Source of the DNA: Hyphomicrobiales bacterium
GTDB taxonomy: Bacteria > Pseudomonadota > Alphaproteobacteria > Rhizobiales > Rhizobiaceae
Assembly (NCBI GenBank): GCA_900473205.1
Contig: UCLB01000031.1
Location: 1 to 64,000 of the forward strand
Direction: 5' to 3'
DNA: 64,000 bases
The number at the start of each line of letters is the position of its first letter. Position 1 is the stretch's first letter. Shown here one piece after another: positions 58,575 to 64,000 of the stretch. The notes below the pieces were generated by a model that saw only the letters and a program-made list of their open reading frames with translations, made no database searches and was not told the origin of the DNA. Both the position numbers and the translations under genes were made by a program.

Positions 58575-60725
58575 TTAGAACTTCACAGTGAAGTTGGAGC
58601 GAACCCAGACATCCGGGTCTTGCCCCTGTGTCGTCGCGTTGACCATGAAGGACGCAGTACCACCGCCGACATCAAATTCGGCGCCAACGCCACCGCGTAC
58701 CCAGAATTGCTTCAAATCCTGACCCGCAAGGTTGAAGTCGCTGATCCCTATCAGTTCACCACTCGTTGCTGAGGAATGATCCTCGAACTGATAACTGGCT
58801 TCCGCCTTGGCCAAAACGCGCACGGTGTCGGTCAGCGGATGAACGAAGTCCGCACCAAGACGGGCGATGGTCGAATGATCCTTCGTCTCATCGTAACTGA
58901 CCGGGAACGCACCGCCTGTCTCGGAATAAGCATCCAGCGTGGTGCGTGCATATGAGATACCAACATAAGGCGTGATATCCGTGTTGCTGACATTCAACGC
59001 ATTCAGCCAGTCGAAGCGAATCTTCGCGCCCCACGTTTCGGCATCGGTGTCGCCATTCGAATAATCCAGCGTGCCACCATTCATGTAACCGCGCTTGGCA
59101 TCAATGCTGCTGCGACCCCAGTAACCACCGACCGTTACATAGACATTACCGCCGACATCGGCCGACACTTCAGGAGAAAGGTAGAATCCCTTCTGCTTCA
59201 CGTTGCCGCCGACATCAAGGTCCTGATCGGTATAGGTACCGCCTGCGGAAAGGCGAGCGGTCACGCCATCTGCAATACCGTATCCGAAGCCGAATTCACC
59301 CAGCGCGAGACCGCCGTCTGATGAGCCATTGTCATCATATCCGCTGTCCACGGTACCCCAGACAGAACGCTGGCCAACGGAGAGAAGGTTGCGCATAGGG
59401 TTACCCTGCGCACCAAACATAATGGTGTTTGCCCCGGAGACGCCGTTCTGCACGGTTACGGCGTTTGCAGCGGCTACAGTCGGATAAAAGGTCGCCTCTT
59501 CGATGATACCGCCAGAACGTGCGACATAGATCGTGTTTTGATCCGTCATACCGATAACGACGCTTCCATCATCCGAGACGTACCGTGCGTCAGACGTGTG
59601 GTACCCCGTGTTAATACCAGATTTCGCCCATTCGTCGATGGAGATCATTTTGTCGCTGTCTTCAGTCCAGCGAAAACCGCGATATGTTTCTGACTCTTCC
59701 TGAGACGTACCGATATTTGACGTACCGACGATATAGTTACCGTTGCTGCTGATACCCAGTGCCTCAGAGTAGTCCCCTCCAAGCGTCCCGAGATCGTGGG
59801 TCGTTCCGACTTGAGAGTTGTTTGAGGAGGCGATGTATCGGTACGCGTGGGTTTCGGTCCCACCTCCTGCGCTAACGTCGCCAAAGCCGACCAACACATC
59901 ACCTGCATCCGACATCGCGGTGAGGTACATGTTGCCGCCAACCATCATATCATTGATCTGGAGCATCCCTCCGCTTTCCGTCCAGCGGAAAACTTTGCTC
60001 TCATTATTAATTAGCTGTCCATCACCCGCCACCGTAGAGCCATTCCTGCTGACAAGATTTGCATGCGACCAGGAGTAGCCAAGAGTGTCAATGTCACTCA
60101 CTGTCTCCGTTTCGAGATTCCAGACAAATGCGTGCCACGTTTCATCGTTTCTTTCCAAGGCACCCACGACCGTCGTGCCATCACGATTGATGTTGTATGC
60201 TTCAGACTGGAGAATGGGTTGCAATGAGAACGATAATGGATCGGTAACATAAGGCGTGGTCGTCAATACCCCATCATTCCAGACGAACCCGAATGCGCCG
60301 TCATCATTTCTGTAAGAACCAACAACTTTTCCATCGTCACTCACGGCATATGCAGATGTGGAGGAATTCGGCACTTCAATGGAGGTAAATCCGTGTTCCG
60401 CAGTCCAAATAAAGCCTACACGATTGTCGTTCTCGTCTTCATAGTAACCGACCACTGTTTTGCCATCGGCACTCAATGCGGTGGCTCGTCCCCAAGCCCC
60501 TTCTGGAAATGCGACATTGGTCACGGTATTGTTGCTGGTGGAAACAAGGCGGAAAACATCTTCGCCATTGTCGTTTTCGCCGCGTTCGAGATAGACCGTA
60601 CCGTCTCGGCTAAGGCCGATGAGAGGCATACTCTCGGCAAAGGACGCTGAAGCGCAACTCAAAGAAATTGCAACGGCAAGTGCTGAAACCGCACCAGAGC
60701 GACGTTTCAAAATATTTTTCAGCAT
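58575..60725 (-). CDS. Autotransporter with HAF-type repeat passenger
   Basis: 716 aa. Signal peptide at the start (RRSGAVSALAVAISLSCASASFAE). The passenger, up to about residue 430, is made of repeats with the pattern ALSADGKTVVGYYED / AVSDDGKVVGSYRND / WVWN / DGTTVVGALERND / RNGSTVAGDGQL / ISSNGNYIVGTSN, like extracellular HAF-repeat proteins. The last 270 residues are a beta-barrel domain (GFGYGIADGVTARLSAGGTY, ... VSADVGGNVYVTVGGYWG ...) ending in VRSNFTVKF, with a terminal Phe as needed for outer-membrane insertion. Function of the passenger is unknown. Confidence 0.85.
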   Translation of the reverse strand: MLKNILKRRSGAVSALAVAISLSCASASFAESMPLIGLSRDGTVYLERGENDNGEDVFRLVSTSNNTVTNVAFPEGAWGRATALSADGKTVVGYYEDENDNRVGFIWTAEHGFTSIEVPNSSTSAYAVSDDGKVVGSYRNDDGAFGFVWNDGVLTTTPYVTDPLSFSLQPILQSEAYNINRDGTTVVGALERNDETWHAFVWNLETETVSDIDTLGYSWSHANLVSRNGSTVAGDGQLINNESKVFRWTESGGMLQINDMMVGGNMYLTAMSDAGDVLVGFGDVSAGGGTETHAYRYIASSNNSQVGTTHDLGTLGGDYSEALGISSNGNYIVGTSNIGTSQEESETYRGFRWTEDSDKMISIDEWAKSGINTGYHTSDARYVSDDGSVVIGMTDQNTIYVARSGGIIEEATFYPTVAAANAVTVQNGVSGANTIMFGAQGNPMRNLLSVGQRSVWGTVDSGYDDNGSSDGGLALGEFGFGYGIADGVTARLSAGGTYTDQDLDVGGNVKQKGFYLSPEVSADVGGNVYVTVGGYWGRSSIDAKRGYMNGGTLDYSNGDTDAETWGAKIRFDWLNALNVSNTDITPYVGISYARTTLDAYSETGGAFPVSYDETKDHSTIARLGADFVHPLTDTVRVLAKAEASYQFEDHSSATSGELIGISDFNLAGQDLKQFWVRGGVGAEFDVGGGTASFMVNATTQGQDPDVWVRSNFTVKF

Positions 60726-61003
60726 GATCCACCTGAGAAGTGTTCATCTTCAGCCCCGCGCTGAAGGTTGCGGATTTGGCTCATCCATCGACTCGCCAAT
60801 GCCGCAATTCTCAATTGCATCCGCGTGCATGCCTAACAATAGCCCTAATCTTCAAAGCCAAAATAAGTCAGCATTGTTCAATAGTTAGAGCAAGCAATGT
60901 TGCGCGAGCATCACACTTACGAAACGAAACGTCTTACGTGCATTACCTTTGCCGCTTTACGCGGTTGCATTTTTTTCCAGCAACACAAGACATCATCGGC
61001 GAC

Positions 61004-62122
61004 TCAGTGTTGTATTTTCAATGCCGTTTCAGCGGGATACTCCCCCACAAACCCGCGCCAGTTCGCAATCGCAAATGCCAGAACCAGCAGTGCCATACCT
61101 TGATGCGCCAACGCGACATGAATATCGACGTGCATCAGCAGCGTGGTAATGCCGAGCCCGGCCTGAATGCAGACCAGCACGAAGAACAGCACGGAGCGGC
61201 GCGCGTGGGGAGTATTGGGCAGGGTGCGGGAAAGGTTGACCATGTTCCACAGCGTCGCGGCAAACAATACGTAAGCGCCGAGGCGGTGGATGAACTGGAC
61301 GGTTTTCGGGTTTTCGAAAATGTTGATCCACCAGGGGTTCTGGATGAAAAGGTCGCCCGGCACGAGCGAACCGTCCATCAGCGGCCAGGTGTTGTAGGAA
61401 AGTCCGGCATTGAGGCCCGCCACTAGCGCGCCGAGATAAATCTGGAAAAGACAGAGGCAGGCTAGCAGCGCGGCAAAGCCCCTGCCCCGTTGCTCGTTCG
61501 CAGCTTGCGGTGAATGGAGCGACAGGCCGCGCAATATCCACATACATCCAGCGAAGATGAGACAGGCAATCGTCAGATGCGTCGCCAGACGGTATTGCGA
61601 GACGTCCGTGCGGTTGACGAGGCCGGATGAGACCATCCACCAGCCGACGAAGCCCTGGAAGCCGCCGAGCGCGAGCAGGCCGACCAGCGGCAGTTTCAGG
61701 CGTTTTTCGATACGTCCCGTGAGCCAGAAATAGGCAAGCGGCAGCGCGAAGATCAAGCCGATGGCGCGTGCCAGCAGGCGGTGCGCCCATTCCCACCAGA
61801 AGATGGTCTTGAACTCATCGAGCGACATGCCCTTGTTGATTTCCTGATATTGCGGAATGCGCTTGTAGAGCTGGAATTCCTCTTCCCATTCGGCAACGGA
61901 AAGCGGCGGAATGGCACCGTGGATCGGCTTCCATTCGGTGATTGACAGGCCGGACTCGGTAAGGCGTGTTGCGCCACCCACCAGCACCAGACAGAAAAGC
62001 GTAAACAGCACGACGCGCAGCCATATGCGCAGCATACGGCGGTTCTTTTCCTGTGCTTTCAACGCGGCCACGCGGCGCTGCTCGACAGAGGTTTCAGCCG
62101 TAGCCACCGTGTTCGCCTGCAT
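61004..62122 (-). CDS. ctaA: Heme A synthase (COX15/CtaA)
   Basis: 372-aa membrane protein with eight helices, type 2 (alphaproteobacterial/mitochondrial). VLVGGATRLTESGLSITEWKPIHGAIPPLS contains a conserved Glu region; heme-binding His residues are seen in WWEWAHRLLARAIG, LATHLTIACLIFAG, QFIHRLGAYVLFAA, and HVDIHVALAHQGMALLVLA. Oxidises heme O to heme A for aa3-type oxidases. ATG 62122 follows GGAG (spacing 9); GTG 62131 is a weaker option. Confidence 0.94.
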   Translation of the reverse strand: MQANTVATAETSVEQRRVAALKAQEKNRRMLRIWLRVVLFTLFCLVLVGGATRLTESGLSITEWKPIHGAIPPLSVAEWEEEFQLYKRIPQYQEINKGMSLDEFKTIFWWEWAHRLLARAIGLIFALPLAYFWLTGRIEKRLKLPLVGLLALGGFQGFVGWWMVSSGLVNRTDVSQYRLATHLTIACLIFAGCMWILRGLSLHSPQAANEQRGRGFAALLACLCLFQIYLGALVAGLNAGLSYNTWPLMDGSLVPGDLFIQNPWWINIFENPKTVQFIHRLGAYVLFAATLWNMVNLSRTLPNTPHARRSVLFFVLVCIQAGLGITTLLMHVDIHVALAHQGMALLVLAFAIANWRGFVGEYPAETALKIQH

Positions 62123-62269
62123 TCTTGACACTCCACAAGTCTTTTAGATGGTTTGCAACAACGCATCGTGCAAAACAAGCCCTCAGACCCCTTCCCCTCG
62201 GCATAAAGCTTTGCGGCATTGGGTCGCGCCTGTATAGTGCGCCGACAGATTCAGCAGACGGAACACGGC

Positions 62270-62482
62270 ATGCCCACGCGCCTCAAATCATTCATCGGCA
62301 CCATCATCATCATATGTCTGGTGGTTGTTTATGCGGTGCTGGCCACGAGTTTCGCCTCGGCCACGCTGGCCACGCAGCCATGGTGGGTGCATCTGGCCTA
62401 TTTCGTGTTTTCCGGCCTACTGTGGATATTACCTGCCATGCTCATCATCAAATGGATGGCAGGGCCGAAGCGGCAGAAGTAA
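62270..62482 (+). CDS. DUF2842 family membrane protein
   Basis: 70 aa with two helices (FIGTIIIICLVVVYAVLATSFAS and WVHLAYFVFSGLLWILPAMLIIKWM) and the conserved LPAMLIIKWM end. Typical of DUF2842, a small alphaproteobacterial membrane family often located beside ctaA. Function unknown. ATG 62270 gives the family N-terminus (PTRLKSF). Confidence 0.85.
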   Translation: MPTRLKSFIGTIIIICLVVVYAVLATSFASATLATQPWWVHLAYFVFSGLLWILPAMLIIKWMAGPKRQK

Positions 62483-62485
62483 AGG

Positions 62486-63121
62486 TCAGGCAGCGCTGCG
62501 GTCGCCCGACAGCGGCTCGCTCATCGTCATGACGGCCGGATACCCCAGTGCACGCAATTGGGCGAGCGCATGGTCAGCCAGTGCATCATCGGCATCCGGC
62601 AAGGACAGAACGATCTCGGCATCGAGATATTTCAACAAGCGCGTAACGCCTTCGATATCTGCCGCGCCGAATTCCAGAAGCACCGTATCATAAGTATCCG
62701 CAAGCGCGCTGAGCACCATGGTCAGCCGCTCTATGATTCGAACGGCATGCAGCGCCTGCGCGGTGCCCTGCGGAACGATATGCGCATTGGACAGACGGTC
62801 GTGATGGATCGTTTCGCCGAAAGCTGTTTCACCGAACAGAAGATCGGCAACGCCCGGAAGGCCGACCTCTGGAGACATTAGCCGCGTGGGGCAGCCGGAA
62901 ACCGTCATATCCACCAGCACGATGGAACGCCCAAGTTCGGCCATGGAGCGCGCCAGCATGACGCTTGCCGTCGACCCATCGTCGCCGCTGGGCGAGAGCA
63001 AGGCAATGGTTGGCTTCGCGCCGCGCATGGAGAGAAAATCCGCAACGCCATTCACAGAAAGAACGAAGCGCTCTTCTGTCGCTTCATCGAAATCATCTGC
63101 ATGAGGTGCGTTTTTGGTCAC
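62486..63121 (-). CDS. CpsD-like protein with degenerate P-loop
   Basis: About 211 aa with the fold of the C-terminal kinase domain of polysaccharide co-polymerases (ExoP/CpsD type; PF01656-like). PTIALLSPSGDDGSTASVMLARSMAELGRSIVLVDMTVSGCP aligns with Walker A and A', but the P-loop Lys is absent (GDDGST instead of GEGKST) and the second Asp cluster is altered. No Tyr-rich tail is seen. It is therefore unlikely to be an active tyrosine kinase. It starts with GTG 63121 and diverges from the export lipoprotein gene by 200 bp. Role in polysaccharide assembly or control is inferred from the fold and neighbour. Confidence 0.7.
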   Translation of the reverse strand: MTKNAPHADDFDEATEERFVLSVNGVADFLSMRGAKPTIALLSPSGDDGSTASVMLARSMAELGRSIVLVDMTVSGCPTRLMSPEVGLPGVADLLFGETAFGETIHHDRLSNAHIVPQGTAQALHAVRIIERLTMVLSALADTYDTVLLEFGAADIEGVTRLLKYLDAEIVLSLPDADDALADHALAQLRALGYPAVMTMSEPLSGDRSAA

Positions 63122-63321
63122 GTCAGTTCTCGATTTTTCTGGTTCACGGCATATTCGTATTACACCCGACTGTATGATCTTCCGGTAACGCAAGCGTTAA
63201 GCTTAAAGCGCGGCCAGTTCGAAAACGTACGAAAGCGACAGGTAAAATTCTTTTCTTTACTGAGCATTAACCATAAGGGGCCGATAACTGCCTGAAGAAA
63301 TGTTTTGGAGCATGATTGCGG

Positions 63322-63894
63322 ATGACGTTCGCTGCCCCACGCTTGATATCCGTCCTGATCGTTGCACTCGCGGCAACGCTCGCGGGCTGTTCGGCGTACA
63401 AGCCGGCACCGCGCGCCTTTAACGAGGCAGCGCTGCAACCTTACCGCCTCGATAGCGGCGACCGCCTGCGCGTCAACGTCTTCGATCAGACGGGGCTGAC
63501 CAATACCTATACCATCGATCAGGCTGGCTACGTTGCCTTCCCGCTCGTGGGACAGGTGGCGGCACGCGGCAAAACCGTCTCGCAGCTGGAATCGGGCATT
63601 GCCCAAAAGCTGCGGCAGGGCTTCCTCAAGAACCCGGATGTCACGATCGAGATCGATCGCTACCGGCCAGTCTTCGTCATGGGCGAAGTCGGCAGACCCG
63701 GCCAGTATTCCTACGTGCCCGGCATGACGGCCCAAAACGCCATCGCCATTGCCGGCGGCTTTACGGCCCGCGCCAACCAGCGCGACGTGGATGTCACCCG
63801 AAAAATCAACGCCAACGTGCTGACCGGCAGAATCATCATTTCCGGCCCGATCATCGCAGGCGACACGATCTATGTCCGTGAACGTTTCTTCTAA
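63322..63894 (+). CDS. Wza-type polysaccharide export lipoprotein
   Basis: 190 aa. Signal peptide with lipobox (LAATLAGC), so it should be an outer-membrane lipoprotein. The Poly_export domain runs YRLDSGDRLRVNVFDQTGLTNTYTIDQAGYVAFPLVGQVAARGKTVSQLE, followed by one SLBB-like domain (RPVFVMGEVGRPGQYSYVPGMTAQNAIAIAGGFTARA). It lacks the C-terminal helix of true Wza, as in shorter ExoF/GumB forms. In Agrobacterium this gene next to ctaA would be uppC of the unipolar-polysaccharide (holdfast) locus, but that rests on remembered gene order. ATG 63322 has GGAG 11 nt upstream; TTG 63316 is better spaced. Confidence 0.85.
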   Translation: MTFAAPRLISVLIVALAATLAGCSAYKPAPRAFNEAALQPYRLDSGDRLRVNVFDQTGLTNTYTIDQAGYVAFPLVGQVAARGKTVSQLESGIAQKLRQGFLKNPDVTIEIDRYRPVFVMGEVGRPGQYSYVPGMTAQNAIAIAGGFTARANQRDVDVTRKINANVLTGRIIISGPIIAGDTIYVRERFF

Positions 63895-64000
63895 GCGGCC
63901 TCATCACTCCATGGACATGTCTCATCTAAAAGGATCTGACGTTTAAAGTTTGCAGCCTGGAAACGGCGCCGCTGTAAAGGCGCTTTCCATCGGCTCACAG

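Overview
The window looks like a stretch of chromosome from the Rhizobiaceae, most probably Agrobacterium. The reasons are the uninterrupted order nuoA-N / birA / RNase J / methylmalonyl-CoA epimerase / DUF1467 / proS / lolC / lolD / dnaE, an uronate dehydrogenase / galactarolactone cycloisomerase / ketodeoxyglucarate dehydratase set very close to the one known from A. tumefaciens, CTTGAA-type heat-shock promoters, a GTTC-N7-GTTC LexA box, and a right edge that resembles the start of the unipolar polysaccharide (UPP) locus. The genus assignment is inferred from remembered gene order and sequences, not from a search.

Layout. 1-6,000: the 3' end of dinB, an L,D-transpeptidase, a small secreted protein, dnaE on the minus strand, and a 28-residue membrane peptide behind a LexA-type SOS box. 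6,180-6,900: a TylF-like methyltransferase. 7,030-30,500: one long block read from the minus strand. Complex I (nuoA to nuoN) comes first in transcription, followed by birA, rnj, mce, DUF1467, proS, lolC and lolD. Three non-nuo genes sit inside the nuo operon, joined to their neighbours by 1-4 nt stop/start overlaps: a GFA/CENP-V-like protein between nuoC and nuoD, a small exported protein between nuoD and nuoE, and a two-helix membrane protein between nuoH and nuoI.

31,000-33,300 is the accessory spot. It has two identical tRNA-Asp genes, then tRNA-Val. About 20 bp beyond tRNA-Val lies a decayed tyrosine-recombinase integrase, which abuts a decayed C-terminal piece of a class II lanthipeptide synthetase (LanM) at about position 32,490. 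A possible 32-residue membrane peptide follows. 33,350-36,500 holds the oxidative uronate/galactarate module: udh diverging from kdgD-gci, with a clear promoter overlaid by inverted repeats. 36,600-38,900 is a phytase/esterase-like exported protein behind a near-consensus PHO box.

39,000-44,700 carries the protein-quality-control genes HU, lon, clpX and clpP, with candidate RpoH promoters. 45,000-53,000 is a mixed housekeeping and metabolic stretch: a diguanylate cyclase, ggt, a cytochrome P450, a cupin, a Cys/Met-metabolism PLP enzyme, a CoA-binding protein and an EamA transporter. 53,250-58,320 contains rplM-rpsI, an OafA-like acyltransferase, speB and argC. The right end has an autotransporter, ctaA, a DUF2842 protein, a CpsD-like protein with a degenerate P-loop, and a divergent Wza-type export lipoprotein (probably uppC).

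The most interesting items are the SOS-boxed mini-membrane protein (size and context recall the SidA division inhibitor of Caulobacter), the LanM/integrase junction beside tRNA-Val, the three guest genes in the nuo operon, and the P-loop-less CpsD-like protein facing the polysaccharide export gene.
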